A stretch of 64,000 nucleotides of DNA from Planctomycetota bacterium (GCA_029552545.1 JAKPDO010000006.1:1-64000); one strand, 5' to 3'. Positions 16,484-26,496 are shown, counted from the first letter of the stretch. Numbers and translations: made by a program. Notes: a model not told the origin generated them from the letters alone.

Positions 16484-18100
16484 ATGAAGAGAATTACAGC
16501 AAGTCTTTTGGTATGTGGGCTTCTGGCGGTCGGCATGGCGCAGGGGGCCGAAATTCTGGTCACCAGCAATATTGCCACTTCGACAACCTGGACGGCCGAC
16601 AACACCTACAATCTGCAAAATCAGATTTATGTTCTGCCCGGTGCCACGCTGACGATTGAACCGGGAACGATTATCGCCAGCACCCCGACGACGAACGGTG
16701 CCGGCTCCCTGGCGGTCTGCCGCGGAGGCAAAATCTATGCAGTCGGAACGGCTCTGAAGCCCATTATCTTCACCTCGAAGAATGATGATTTCAAAACCTG
16801 GCGTCCGGTCTGCAATGAGTGGGGCAATCTGACCATTATGGGCAGAGCCATGATTTCCAACACCAACATTCTCAGTCAGCAGTCCTGCCCCCTCGGCTCC
16901 AATGTTTCCCCGATGGAAGGGCTTGTGGAAGAGTTTCCGGGAGATACGCGGGTTCTTTACGGCGGCAACGATGACAACGACGACAGCGGCTCGCTGATGT
17001 ATGTCTCGATTCGCTACGGCGGTCGCGTGGTCGGTCTGGCCAATGAACTCAACGGGCTTTCGCTGGGCGGTGTCGGCCGTGAAACGGATATTGCTTACCT
17101 CGAAATCATGAACAACGTGGACGACGGCATCGAAATCTGGGGCGGAACTGTCAACCTCAAGTATGTGAGCATCTGGAACGTCGGCGATGACTATTTTGAC
17201 CTCGACCAGGGCTGGAGAGGCAAGGCCCAGTTCGGTTTGGTTGTTCAGGGATACAGTGCGGATGCCGCTCAGGGGTCCGGTGTGTGCGACCACTGCTTTG
17301 AGATGGACGGCGCTGAAAACTCGGACGCCCAGCCTGTAACGACGGCGAACATCTATAACTTTACGGCTATCGGACAGCCCTTAGCCGGTCGGGCCGGTAC
17401 GGCCTGGAGAGGCAATGCCCGCGTCCAGTTCCACAACAGCATTTTTATGGAACTTGGTACGAATTTGGTTCGGTTTGACAACGCCAGCGATAACGACAAC
17501 GGTTATGCCTACAACGGAACTCTCACGTGGGCGGAAACCTGGACGACACCCTATAGTGAAGCATGGAACAAGTCCAACCCCAAGACCGGCGGACACCCGA
17601 ATGTCAGTTGTGCTTCCGAGGCCGACCTGCAGGCGATGTACCAGGCTCAGACCTCCGGCAAGCTGGCTGAAATCAACTACTGCGTATTCTATAACAACCT
17701 GAACTCCGGCGCTTATTCCAACAGCAACGGGTACAACTATGTTGCCGGTCTGAGCGGCAGCAACTGCGTTGGAAATATTTTCGCCACACAGAGCCCGATT
17801 CGTGCTTTGGTTCGCGGGGCGGATGTGACGGCCGGCGGCAAGACCCTCAAGCCGGTTGTGTTCATTGATCCCCGGGCGGTCAACGATGCTTTGACGGCGG
17901 CTCCGGCGGCTCCGGCGGATGGGTTCTTCACCCCGGTTACCTATCGCGGTGCCTTCAGCGCGTACGACAACTGGCTGGTCGGCTGGACAGCGGCTTATCA
18001 GTACGGGATGACCGGTCTGCAGGGTGATGTCACCGGCGATGACCAGGTGAATCTGGATGATATCTCCGTTCTCAGCGAGAACTGGCTCCTGAGTCTGTAA
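16484..18100 (+). CDS. Secreted beta-helix-like protein with C-terminal dockerin-like motif
   Basis: This 538-residue protein has a signal peptide (SLLVCGLLAVGMAQGAE). It then has a repetitive domain with YVLPGATLTIEPGTIIAS, LAVCRGGKIYAVG and GGVGRETDIAYLEIMNNVDD, as in secreted beta-helix proteins often found beside TonB receptors. It closes with a single dockerin-like EF-hand, GDVTGDDQVNLDDISVLSEN. No catalytic motif is recognised. A strong terminator follows at once, so it is its own transcription unit. Its position just before the TonB-receptor operon suggests it may be an abundant surface protein tied to that system; this is inference. Confidence 0.7.
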   Translation: MKRITASLLVCGLLAVGMAQGAEILVTSNIATSTTWTADNTYNLQNQIYVLPGATLTIEPGTIIASTPTTNGAGSLAVCRGGKIYAVGTALKPIIFTSKNDDFKTWRPVCNEWGNLTIMGRAMISNTNILSQQSCPLGSNVSPMEGLVEEFPGDTRVLYGGNDDNDDSGSLMYVSIRYGGRVVGLANELNGLSLGGVGRETDIAYLEIMNNVDDGIEIWGGTVNLKYVSIWNVGDDYFDLDQGWRGKAQFGLVVQGYSADAAQGSGVCDHCFEMDGAENSDAQPVTTANIYNFTAIGQPLAGRAGTAWRGNARVQFHNSIFMELGTNLVRFDNASDNDNGYAYNGTLTWAETWTTPYSEAWNKSNPKTGGHPNVSCASEADLQAMYQAQTSGKLAEINYCVFYNNLNSGAYSNSNGYNYVAGLSGSNCVGNIFATQSPIRALVRGADVTAGGKTLKPVVFIDPRAVNDALTAAPAAPADGFFTPVTYRGAFSAYDNWLVGWTAAYQYGMTGLQGDVTGDDQVNLDDISVLSENWLLSL

Positions 18101-18135
18101 ATTGAACTTCGCACCAGACTGGAAGTAAGGGAAGG

Positions 18136-18169
18136 GGATGGCAGAAGACGGCTTCTGCCATCCTTTTTT
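18136..18169 (+). terminator. Rho-independent terminator
   Basis: A perfect 12-base-pair stem, GGATGGCAGAAG (18136-18147) with CTTCTGCCATCC (18152-18163), closes on the loop ACGG and is followed by six T residues. It lies 36 bases after the stop of the dockerin-bearing secreted protein and separates that gene from the TonB-system operon. Confidence 0.93.
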
Positions 18170-18299
18170 GTTTCAGTCCGTTCGGGTCTAATCGAAACCT
18201 AATCGTTTCCAAATATACCGAACACAAAACCTGTATAAAGTCCCGCGAAATACTCAAAGTCTGTTAGACAAGTCCGGCTTGTCAGAAAAGGATAGACCT

Positions 18300-19559
18300 A
18301 TGAAGACGATTATCCGTTTGCTGTGGATTGGCGTTCTGACCGCCGCTGTTTGCCCAGCGGCAGAAAAGAAGCCCCAACCCTCTGGGGCTGCGAGCGAAGC
18401 TTCGGTGCAGGAATTGCAGGACCAGCCCCTGGAACCCTGGCGGCTTGAACTGCTCGATGTGGCGTTTGAGACCGCTGCAAAAATGCCCATCAAGCCGCAT
18501 TTGAAGGACCGAAGCCGCACTCAGGCTATGGTGGTGGAAACCGCGCTGAAGCTGAACCAGCCCGAACGGGCGCTTCGATACCTGCAGCAAATCGAGAACT
18601 GGAGACGCGGGGCCTGTCTGGCGGACCTGGCCGTATACGCAGCCCGTCAACAGAATGCTCCGCTGGCGGAACAATATCTTCGGCAGGCCCGTGAGATTGC
18701 CGAAAAGGGCCTGTCCGGTGCTCACCAGGAGCCCGTTCAGGAATGGCGGCGGGACCTGATTCAATCCAAAATTGCTCAGGGTTATGCCCAGCTCGGGCAG
18801 CTCGAAACGGCCCTGAAAGCCCAGGAGGGGCTGGAGCCCTCTCAGCGGGGAAAGATGCTGCTCGGCGACTCACAGCTGCAGCAGAAAGACCTGTTCGACA
18901 AGGAGGTACAGCGTCTGGATTCTGAATTGAAACAAAACAATGCAGATGTACGCAACAATGTTCTTTTTTCGTATGCACAAATGTACGAAATGGTGTATGA
19001 CCGACAAGAACAGCGGTCTCAGCTGGAGGAGAAAATCAGGAATTCCTGGTCGCCTTTGCCTGTCTTTCTGCGGATTCAGCTGCTCACACGGCTGACAGAG
19101 GCCGCCCTGGACCATAACGACTCCGCCAAAGCTCTCGAACTGCTCGATGAGGTCCGCCGGTTGATGGAAAAATATCAGTGGCCGGATGAGACGCAGTTTA
19201 CCCTTGGGGCTCCCCTGGCTGCCCTTCGATATCGGGCCGGACAGCCGCAAGAGGCTGAAAAGGAGGTCCAAACGCTTCTGAAAAGCTATGAAGCCAAAAG
19301 GCAGTCCATCTTCAATATCTATCGAGCCGATGCTTTGCGGCCCCTGGCGGAGGCCTATGCACAAATGGATGACAAGGACACCGCGCTGGCTCTTTATAAG
19401 AGAGCGGTCGAAGAAGGAGTCGAAAATCTCAATTCTCGTCCTCGGGCGGAGGATTTGGCGGCAACCTGCTGTTCGATGGTTCTTTTTGCGGTTGAACCGG
19501 ATGCAGAATTGCGGGAACGGATTCGTCAGATTCACAAAGGATTGGGCCAGCCATGGTAA
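18300..19559 (+). CDS. Secreted TPR-like helical repeat protein
   Basis: The start is placed at ATG 18300 with AAAAGGA at 18286-18292, giving about 419 residues. An N-terminal signal segment (IIRLLWIGVLTAAVCPAAE) precedes a long all-helical array with TPR-like pairs, for example ALRYLQQIENWRRGACLADL, PLAEQYLRQAREIA and ALALYKRAVEEGVE. Domain type is inferred from helix periodicity rather than perfect TPR consensus. It overlaps the TonB-dependent receptor gene by 7 bases (ATGGTAA), so the two are translationally coupled and the protein probably works in the periplasm with that receptor. Confidence 0.65.
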   Translation: MKTIIRLLWIGVLTAAVCPAAEKKPQPSGAASEASVQELQDQPLEPWRLELLDVAFETAAKMPIKPHLKDRSRTQAMVVETALKLNQPERALRYLQQIENWRRGACLADLAVYAARQQNAPLAEQYLRQAREIAEKGLSGAHQEPVQEWRRDLIQSKIAQGYAQLGQLETALKAQEGLEPSQRGKMLLGDSQLQQKDLFDKEVQRLDSELKQNNADVRNNVLFSYAQMYEMVYDRQEQRSQLEEKIRNSWSPLPVFLRIQLLTRLTEAALDHNDSAKALELLDEVRRLMEKYQWPDETQFTLGAPLAALRYRAGQPQEAEKEVQTLLKSYEAKRQSIFNIYRADALRPLAEAYAQMDDKDTALALYKRAVEEGVENLNSRPRAEDLAATCCSMVLFAVEPDAELRERIRQIHKGLGQPW

Positions 19560-22500
19560 AACAGACGGCGTGCGGGGCTCTGGTTTGGCTGCTGATGCTG
19601 GCTATGGGACTGCCGGCTCGGGCCGCCGAGGGGATCGGCAGCATTCGCGGAACGGTCTATGACAGCGATTTCAATATGCCCATCGGGGCGGCCTCGATCG
19701 TGATTGCAGAGCTTGACCTTTCCGTCCAGACCAATCAGGACGGCCAGTTTCTTTTTTCGGAAGTGGCACCAGGAACCTATACGCTGATTGTTTCCAAATC
19801 CGGTTATACCCGCCATGTCCGCCCCGATGTGGTAGTGCAGAGCGGCCAAATGACGGAACTGGATGTGTCTTTAACCGGTGATTTTACGGATATTGAAGAG
19901 TTTGTTGTGGAAGACCTGCAGATGGGAGCGGGCACGGAAGCGGCACTGCTGGACCTGCGGATGGAAAGCCCGGCCCTGATGGATTCCATCAGTGCCGACT
20001 TGATGAGTCGAGCGGGTGCCTCCGATGCTGCCGGCGCCCTGCGGTTGGTTGCCGGTGCGACGGTTCAGGATGGGAAATACGCGGTCATTCGCAGTCTTCC
20101 TGACCGATACGTCAATTCCCAGATGAACGGCGCACGTCTGCCCACAGCCGACGCTGACAAACGGGCCGTCCAGCTGGACCAGTTCCCCGCCGCCGCCATC
20201 GAAAACATTCAGGTCAGCAAAACCTTTACACCTGACCAGCAGGGCGATGCTTCCGGAGGAGCGGTCAATATCATCCTGAAGGGTGTTCCGAACGAACGGA
20301 CGCTCAAAGCGGATTATACCGCAAGCTGGGATTATCCTTCTGCGGGGAGCCGCTTTCTTGGCTATCAGGACGGAGGAGTTAACCGATGGGGTAAAGACGG
20401 CGGAGAACGGGATATTCAGTACAATCGGCTGGGAATGAGCTGGAACGGCGCTGTCGGAGTCAGTCCTGAGGAGCAACCGGACGATTACAAATGGTCCCTG
20501 TCCGCAGGGGATAAGTTCGACTTGGCAGACGGAACCCGGTTCGGCGGATTCGGCAGTTTCTTTTATGAAAAAGACAGCTCTTATAAGGAAGGACAGGATG
20601 ATTCGTTATGGGTCCGAAGCCCCGGTCAATCCATGACCCCTCGACAAACGCAAATTGAAGGATGGGATTCCTTTAAAACATCACTCTGGGATATTCGGGA
20701 AAGCACCCAATCCGTTCAGTGGGGCGGTTTAGGCACCGCCGGAATCGAGCTGGAAGACCACCAGTTTTCTATTTTGTATCTTTATACACGCATAGCCGAA
20801 GACACCGCCACACTGGCCGAAAATACACGCGGGAAAAAAAGTCTGCATCGATATTGGCCGGACTTTTTCGGACCTGAGTTTGACAACTATGACCCGTATG
20901 ACCCGGATCATCCCGGCAACTCCGAAGCCCCGGATGCCTCTCCGTATCTGCGTTCCGAAACGCTTGAATATACCGAACGGACCACCCGCACCCTCCAGTT
21001 CAGCGGTCGTCATACTCTGTTTGATTTGGACCTGAGTCTGGGCCGCTGGCTGCGGACTCTGCCGCCGGAGGTGGATTGGAAGATTGCCTACAGTTCCGCC
21101 GGGATGGTTCAGCCCGACAAGCGAATGTTCGGCACCAAATGGTATCCGCTGATTGAAGGCGGACAGGTAGTCGGTCAGCACCAGCCCTTTAAACCCTCCG
21201 CTAATTTTACGATGGGCTATCTCCAGAGAGTCTGGAAACAGATTACGGAAGACAGCGACCAATATCAGGTCAATCTCAAACTTCCGTTTGAACAGTGGGA
21301 CGGTCAGGAGGGGTATCTAAAGTTCGGATTCTTTGAAGACACTGTGACCCGACGATACAATCAGGAGTCATTTGCCAATTTTGCCGATAATCAAATGGGC
21401 CCCAAAAAGCCGTGGGAGTTCTATTGGAGCAGTACATTTCCGACCGAAAATCACCCCATTACGGCCGGTCAGGTCGATGTGGACTATAAAGGCCTGCAAA
21501 AAATTTCCGCCTGGTATTATATGATGGATATGCCCCTGACCTCCCAGTTTAACCTGATTGGAGGAAACCGGATCGAAAAAACCAACCTTGAAATTGTCAA
21601 CCAGCCTGAATCCGAGGTTTTCTGGTATCCTAAAGGTTCTTACACTGCCGTAAAACTCAACCCCGGTGATGCGGATGTCTCCACGCAGCAGACCGATATC
21701 CTGCCCTCTATCGGGTTTCAGTATCGTCCGTGGGACCCGATTACCCTTCGCGGCTCTTACAGCGAAACCATTGCCCGACAAACCCTGAAAGAATTAACGC
21801 CGATTATGCAAAGCGAGTACTTAGGCGGCGATGTCTTTATCGGAAATCCGGACCTGCAGACCAGCTCCCTGAAAAATTACGACCTGCGGCTGGATTACAC
21901 CCCGTATGCGGGCAGTCTCATTTCGCTCTCCTGGTTTCATAAAAAGGTCAAGGACCCCATCGAGTATGTCCAGCGGGTTACGGCCTCGTTCGATTACACG
22001 ACCGCCGTCAATTACCCGGAAGGCCAAATGAGCGGCTATGAACTGGAACTCCGTCAGGACCTGGCCCGTTTTTGGGAAAGTATGAACGGCCTTTCCGTCG
22101 GGGGCAACGCCACGCTGATCAATTCCGAGGTGACGCTTCCGCCTGATGAGGCCGCGCGGTTCAATCATCCCAATGTTCGTGCGCCGATGACCAAGCGGGA
22201 TATGACCAATGCCCCGGCTTATCTTTACAATATCTATCTGACTTATGATGTACCCGAAGTCAAAACGCAGCTGGCCCTGTTTTATACGGTGCGCGGCGAT
22301 ACCCTCGTGGCTGGTGCCAGCCCGGGTGCCGGTCAGACCCGCGTGCTGATTCCCAGTCTCTATGAAACCGAGTACGGCACGCTCAATTTCAGTCTGACCC
22401 AGCCCCTCGGGTCTGTTTGGAAACTGAAGTTTCAGGCCAAGAATCTGCTCGACCCGGAAATCAAAACGGTGTACCGCTCCAAATATATCGGAGACGATGT

Positions 22501-22561
22501 AACCAAAAGTTCGTATCGGAGGGGAATGGAGTTTTCCCTCAGTCTAAGCGCATCTTTTTAG
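19553..22561 (+). CDS. TonB-dependent receptor with carboxypeptidase-regulatory-like domain
   Basis: This outer-membrane protein has 1002 residues. A signal peptide (LLMLAMGLPARAAE) precedes a CarboxypepD_reg-like beta-sandwich at ~28-110 (GSIRGTVYDSDFNMPIGAAS, VAPGTYTLIVSKSGYT). The plug domain follows at ~120-255, with AAIENIQVSKTFTPDQQGDASGG. The rest is a beta-barrel with alternating aromatic strands, ending in phenylalanine (SLSASF) as BAM substrates do. The classical TonB box could not be pinpointed. It starts inside the upstream TPR gene and is followed by the full DUF3450-ExbB-ExbB-ExbD-TonB set. Substrate is unknown; carbohydrate oligomers or metal complexes are both possible. Confidence 0.92.
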   Translation: MVKQTACGALVWLLMLAMGLPARAAEGIGSIRGTVYDSDFNMPIGAASIVIAELDLSVQTNQDGQFLFSEVAPGTYTLIVSKSGYTRHVRPDVVVQSGQMTELDVSLTGDFTDIEEFVVEDLQMGAGTEAALLDLRMESPALMDSISADLMSRAGASDAAGALRLVAGATVQDGKYAVIRSLPDRYVNSQMNGARLPTADADKRAVQLDQFPAAAIENIQVSKTFTPDQQGDASGGAVNIILKGVPNERTLKADYTASWDYPSAGSRFLGYQDGGVNRWGKDGGERDIQYNRLGMSWNGAVGVSPEEQPDDYKWSLSAGDKFDLADGTRFGGFGSFFYEKDSSYKEGQDDSLWVRSPGQSMTPRQTQIEGWDSFKTSLWDIRESTQSVQWGGLGTAGIELEDHQFSILYLYTRIAEDTATLAENTRGKKSLHRYWPDFFGPEFDNYDPYDPDHPGNSEAPDASPYLRSETLEYTERTTRTLQFSGRHTLFDLDLSLGRWLRTLPPEVDWKIAYSSAGMVQPDKRMFGTKWYPLIEGGQVVGQHQPFKPSANFTMGYLQRVWKQITEDSDQYQVNLKLPFEQWDGQEGYLKFGFFEDTVTRRYNQESFANFADNQMGPKKPWEFYWSSTFPTENHPITAGQVDVDYKGLQKISAWYYMMDMPLTSQFNLIGGNRIEKTNLEIVNQPESEVFWYPKGSYTAVKLNPGDADVSTQQTDILPSIGFQYRPWDPITLRGSYSETIARQTLKELTPIMQSEYLGGDVFIGNPDLQTSSLKNYDLRLDYTPYAGSLISLSWFHKKVKDPIEYVQRVTASFDYTTAVNYPEGQMSGYELELRQDLARFWESMNGLSVGGNATLINSEVTLPPDEAARFNHPNVRAPMTKRDMTNAPAYLYNIYLTYDVPEVKTQLALFYTVRGDTLVAGASPGAGQTRVLIPSLYETEYGTLNFSLTQPLGSVWKLKFQAKNLLDPEIKTVYRSKYIGDDVTKSSYRRGMEFSLSLSASF

Positions 22562-22691
22562 GACGCAGCAGAGCCGCAAACTTACCGGAAGCAAACAGGA
22601 TTTTAATAAATCCCTAACAGGACAAAGGTAGAGTCCTCTCGTCCTGACAATGCAAAAAAGAATGAAAACGATTCAGGAAGGATGTTCGTAA

Positions 22692-23522
22692 ATGAACAGA
22701 AGTCTTTCAGAAAAAACAGGCTGCGGAAAAGGGCATCCGAAGTTTTCACCGTCCGGCGTCCGTCGATGGCTGGTCGGGCTGGCTGTTGTCGGCCTTCTTT
22801 TCTCTCCGGTCCGGGCCTCGGACACAGCCGAGATGCTGGAAACCATCCGAACCACCACGGAAAAATGGGTGGAAACCCAACGGATTCTATCCAAAGAGAA
22901 GCGGGATTTCACCCTGGCCAAAGAACTCCTGGCCGAACGGATTGCGCTGCTGGAGCGGGAGATTGAATCGTTTGAAAATAAAATTCGAGAAGCGGACGCC
23001 GGCATTGCCGAAGCCGACCGCAAACGCAATGAAATGCTCGAGGAAAAAGATCGGCTGCTTGATGCTGTTTCTGTACTTAAGAAACTCGTCGACCAGATGG
23101 AAGAGCGGGTTTGCGGTCTGCTGGAGCGTCTTCCTGAACCGCTTCGTGAGCATGTAAAGCCTCTCAGCCAGCGACTCGGCAAAGCAACGGAGTTGTCCCG
23201 TCTGTCTTTGTCGGAGCGTTTTCAGAATGTCATAGGCATTCTGAATGAAGTAGACAAATTTCACAAGGAAATTACAGCTGCCAGCGAAATACGCACACTT
23301 CCGGACGGAACCTCGCAGGAGGTTGCCGCCGTTTACGTCGGCATCAGCTGCGGGTATTTCAGCAATCCGGCCCAGAGCGTAGGCGGATTTGGATTCCCGG
23401 ATGAAAACCGGTGGAACTGGACCTTCAAACCGGAGATTGCTGGCTCCGTCAGCGATTTAATCGCCATATTGAAAAATGAGAAAACCGCTTCTTACATTCT
23501 TCTGCCTTTAACCATTCAGTAA
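22692..23522 (+). CDS. DUF3450 family periplasmic coiled-coil protein of a TonB/ExbB system
   Basis: The 276-residue protein has a signal peptide (WLVGLAVVGLLFSPVRAS), then a long coiled coil rich in E/K/R heptads (residues ~45-130) and a globular C-terminal part (VAAVYVGISCGYFSNPAQS, GFGFPDENRWNWTF). This layout is DUF3450 (PF11932), whose genes stand immediately before long ExbB/TtpC genes in marine TonB loci. The molecular role is not established; it probably contacts the periplasmic extension of the following ExbB-like protein. A ribosome-binding AGGAAGG lies upstream. The gene follows the receptor by 130 bases with no terminator. Confidence 0.82.
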   Translation: MNRSLSEKTGCGKGHPKFSPSGVRRWLVGLAVVGLLFSPVRASDTAEMLETIRTTTEKWVETQRILSKEKRDFTLAKELLAERIALLEREIESFENKIREADAGIAEADRKRNEMLEEKDRLLDAVSVLKKLVDQMEERVCGLLERLPEPLREHVKPLSQRLGKATELSRLSLSERFQNVIGILNEVDKFHKEITAASEIRTLPDGTSQEVAAVYVGISCGYFSNPAQSVGGFGFPDENRWNWTFKPEIAGSVSDLIAILKNEKTASYILLPLTIQ

Positions 23523-23535
23523 ATAAGGAATCAGC

Positions 23536-25389
23536 ATGACACGGTCCTTTCGAACAACCATTCTGCATAGAAGTCTGGCTGGGATTCTCCTTGCGCTGGG
23601 GTTTGTCTCGGTCGGGTACGGACAAAACCAGACGGCGGATGTGAACGCCTCCGTTCAGAAAATTCAGCAGAAACTGGATGACAGTCTGGCCGAACTGGCT
23701 GCCTTCCGGCAGCAGATGGCCGAGGAGCTGCTGCCCCTGAACCGGCGAATCAACGAGCTGGAAAACCGGCTGCTCGAAGTCCGCCGGCAGTACCAGCAGA
23801 CTTCCCGCCTGCTCGACGGGCGCACGCTGGACCTGAGCACCCTCCGCAATGAAATCAAGGCCCGTCAGGAGGAGGCGTCTTATCTGTCCGGCCTTCTGGG
23901 AGAATACATTCGCAATTTTGAATCCCGTCTGCATATTGCCGAACTTCAGCGGTATCGGGCGGTGCTCGAGGAGGCCAAACTGGCGGCGGAAAACCGAACC
24001 CTCAGTCCGATGGAAATTTATGAGGCGCAGGGCCGCCTGCTCCTGACGGCTCTGGACCGTCTGGAAGAAGCCCTCGGCGGGGCCCGTTTTGAAGGCACCG
24101 CTGTAGATTCCAGCGGTCTGGTGCAGAAAGGGACATTTGTTCTGCTGGGGCCGATTGCCCTCTTCCGCTCTCATGACGGGCGCGTGGTAGGCACCGTGGA
24201 ACAGCAGCTCGGCTCTCTCGAACCGACCGTTCTGCCGTTTGAAAATCCGCAGATAGCCCAGACCGCCGCCGAACTGATTGAGACATCTCAGGGGCTTTTT
24301 CCCCTGGACCCGACTCTCGGCAATGCCCGGAAAATTGAGCAGACTCGCGAAACCCTTCTGGAGCATATTCAGAAGGGCGGCCCGGTCATGATACCGATTT
24401 TCGCCCTGGCGGGTGCTGCGTTTCTGGTGGCCCTGTTTAAATGGTTCAGTATGCTCTGGATTCGGATGCCTTCCGCCAAAAAAATCAATGCCTTTCTTAA
24501 GGCGGTTGCAAAAATGGATTCCGCCGAAGCGAAGGAAAAAGCCCGCGTTATCCGGGGCCCGATTGGGCAAATGCTTCGCGTTGGTGCAGAGCACATGAAC
24601 GAGCCGCGAGAGCTCATCGAGGAGATTCTGTATGAAAAAATCCTGGCGGTTCGTCTGAAACTGGAGAGGTTTCTTCCCTTTGTTGCCGTCAGTGCCGCCT
24701 GTGCACCGCTGCTGGGGCTTCTCGGAACGGTGACCGGCATTATCAACACCTTCAAACTGATTACCGTGTTCGGCTCCGGAGACGTCAAAACTCTCTCCGG
24801 CGGCATTTCTGAAGCCCTGATTACAACCGAATTCGGTCTGATTGTGGCGATTCCTTCGCTGCTGATTCATGCCTTTCTCTCCCGCAAATCCAAAGGGATT
24901 CTCAACCAGATGGAAAAGACGGCTTTTGCGTTCCTTAACGAGCTGGCCAAAGCCGCCGCCCATACCCCATCGGTTTCGACGGCTCCGGCGGCTGCCGCCG
25001 AGCCGGTGCAGGGAAAGCCGGCTTTCCAGCCGTCTGTACAAATTCCGCCGTTTGTCCAGGCGGAACCTGAGACCAAAATCGCTGACATTCTCGTGCAGAT
25101 TCTTGCCCTTGAAAACGGGGATTCTCTCGAGCGGATATTTGTTGTGGACAAAGCCGGTAAATATCTTGGTTCCATTCAGGTTCAGGAACTGATGGCCCGG
25201 CCTGTTAATACACCTGTAGAGCATCTGCTTGACCGCAAGGAATCTTTTATTCGAATTGATGCGCATCCCCGACAAGTCCAAAAGGCCTTCGAGCAGCACA
25301 AAGACACGCACCTTCCGGTTTTGGACCATCAGGACCGTCTGGTCGGTCAGGTAAGCCGGAACGCATTGAGTCGTCAGGAGGTCCAGTGA
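23536..25389 (+). CDS. TtpC-like long ExbB/TolQ/MotA proton-channel protein with C-terminal CBS-like domain
   Basis: The protein has 617 residues. It starts with a signal peptide, then has a periplasmic coiled-coil region (~35-130) and an unassigned domain to ~275. The MotA/TolQ/ExbB channel (about 275-460) has [20 protein letters not shown] and [21 protein letters not shown] proline/alanine linker then leads to a tail (~515-617) reading IFVVDKAGKYLGSIQVQEL and THLPVLDHQDRLVGQVSRNA, the pattern of a CBS-domain pair. CBS domains bind adenosine nucleotides or metals and gate channels and transporters. Its stop overlaps the next start (GTGA), so coupling is tight. Confidence 0.85.
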   Translation: MTRSFRTTILHRSLAGILLALGFVSVGYGQNQTADVNASVQKIQQKLDDSLAELAAFRQQMAEELLPLNRRINELENRLLEVRRQYQQTSRLLDGRTLDLSTLRNEIKARQEEASYLSGLLGEYIRNFESRLHIAELQRYRAVLEEAKLAAENRTLSPMEIYEAQGRLLLTALDRLEEALGGARFEGTAVDSSGLVQKGTFVLLGPIALFRSHDGRVVGTVEQQLGSLEPTVLPFENPQIAQTAAELIETSQGLFPLDPTLGNARKIEQTRETLLEHIQKGGPVMIPIFALAGAAFLVALFKWFSMLWIRMPSAKKINAFLKAVAKMDSAEAKEKARVIRGPIGQMLRVGAEHMNEPRELIEEILYEKILAVRLKLERFLPFVAVSAACAPLLGLLGTVTGIINTFKLITVFGSGDVKTLSGGISEALITTEFGLIVAIPSLLIHAFLSRKSKGILNQMEKTAFAFLNELAKAAAHTPSVSTAPAAAAEPVQGKPAFQPSVQIPPFVQAEPETKIADILVQILALENGDSLERIFVVDKAGKYLGSIQVQELMARPVNTPVEHLLDRKESFIRIDAHPRQVQKAFEQHKDTHLPVLDHQDRLVGQVSRNALSRQEVQ

Positions 25390-26063
25390 GCGAGATGAAT
25401 CTTCCAATTCGGGTTTCCGAGATGCTGCGGTTTCTGCCCGAGTCGGTGCAGGCATTCTTTGCGGAGGCCTGGAACATCTGGCTGTCGGGCGGCTGGGCTA
25501 TGACGGCCATTGCCGTCGTCGGCATTGTGATGTTCGGGCTTGGAGTTCATCTGTGGCTTCGTTTTGCGGAAAAAGGATTTTTCCGAATCCGCGAAAACAT
25601 CTGGCGCCAGTGGCTCCGGCAGCCTGAGCTTCGAAGAGGAACCGTCGGGCGAATCTTCGATGAGGTATCCGGTTTTTCCACGCTCAAAGACTGTGTTCGT
25701 TTCTTTGAGGAACTCAAAACAGATGAGCTGGGACCTTTTGAAAGAGACCTGCGGGTGATGAAAATCTGCGTCAGCCTGGCGCCCCTGCTGGGACTGCTGG
25801 GAACTGTAACGGGGATGCTGGCCACGTTTTCGGCACTGGCATCCGGAAGCGGCGGAGAAAAAACCATGGCGATGGTTGCCGGCGGCATTTCCGAAGCCCT
25901 TATCACAACGGAGACCGGCCTGATTATCGCTTTGCCGGGTCTGTTTTTTCACTATCAGCTGGTTCGAAAACAGAACCGATACAAGGCCTTTCTGGCGCAT
26001 TTGGAAACCGTCTGCACCCAGCATCTTTATAAACAAATCCTCCGGTCAAAAGGAGACAACTGA
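25386..26063 (+). CDS. exbB: ExbB/TolQ/MotA-family proton-channel protein
   Basis: The protein is 225 residues from GTG 25386 (an internal ATG at 25395 is an alternative). It has three membrane segments: one near residues 38-58 and two in the conserved channel core, [20 protein letters not shown] and [20 protein letters not shown]. It would form the pentameric channel that couples proton flow to TonB together with the adjacent ExbD. It overlaps the upstream long ExbB by 4 bases and ExbD by 1 base, forming the core of the energising complex. Having two ExbB-type proteins, one long and one short, is typical of TtpC-containing TonB2-like systems. Confidence 0.93.
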   Translation: MSEMNLPIRVSEMLRFLPESVQAFFAEAWNIWLSGGWAMTAIAVVGIVMFGLGVHLWLRFAEKGFFRIRENIWRQWLRQPELRRGTVGRIFDEVSGFSTLKDCVRFFEELKTDELGPFERDLRVMKICVSLAPLLGLLGTVTGMLATFSALASGSGGEKTMAMVAGGISEALITTETGLIIALPGLFFHYQLVRKQNRYKAFLAHLETVCTQHLYKQILRSKGDN

Positions 26064-26476
26064 TGGGACGTTTTCGTTCAATCGCATCCGATGACAATCA
26101 GGATGTCGGGATTGATATTTCCCCGCTGATGGACTGCGTCTTTATTCTGCTGATTTTTTTCATTGTGACGACCACGTTTGTGGAGGAAACCGGAATCGAG
26201 GTGGACAAACCGCAGGCGGCCTCCTCGGTGCGTCTGGAGAAAAACAGCATTCTGATAGCCCTGACCGATAAGGGACAGGTGGTGTACGGGGGACGTGAGA
26301 TCGGCTTTAGCGGCATCCAGCCCCTTGTCAAGCGAATGCTCCAGAAAGAACAGGTGCCTGTGATTATTCAGGCCGATCAGGGGGCTCCCTCCGGCCAGCT
26401 GGTTCGGGTTATTGATGAGGCCAAACTGGCCGGGGCGGTCAAAGTGAGTGTCGCGTCTCGACAAGGCAGCCCGTAA
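26063..26476 (+). CDS. exbD: ExbD/TolR-family biopolymer transport protein
   Basis: The 137-residue protein has a short cytoplasmic N-terminus, the essential aspartate at the start of the single membrane helix in [18 protein letters not shown], and a periplasmic domain ending [17 protein letters not shown]. This is the complete ExbD architecture. The start shares one base with the exbB stop (TGATG). It works with ExbB as proton-driven motor for TonB. Confidence 0.94.
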   Translation: MGRFRSIASDDNQDVGIDISPLMDCVFILLIFFIVTTTFVEETGIEVDKPQAASSVRLEKNSILIALTDKGQVVYGGREIGFSGIQPLVKRMLQKEQVPVIIQADQGAPSGQLVRVIDEAKLAGAVKVSVASRQGSP

Positions 26477-26496
26477 GAGAATCGGATTTTCGGCGT

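Noticed and set aside
23449-25455. 668-codon minus-strand frame opposite the long ExbB gene
   Set aside because: It is a shadow of the ExbB-type gene; composition is rich in Arg, Gln and Gly as expected for an antisense reading.
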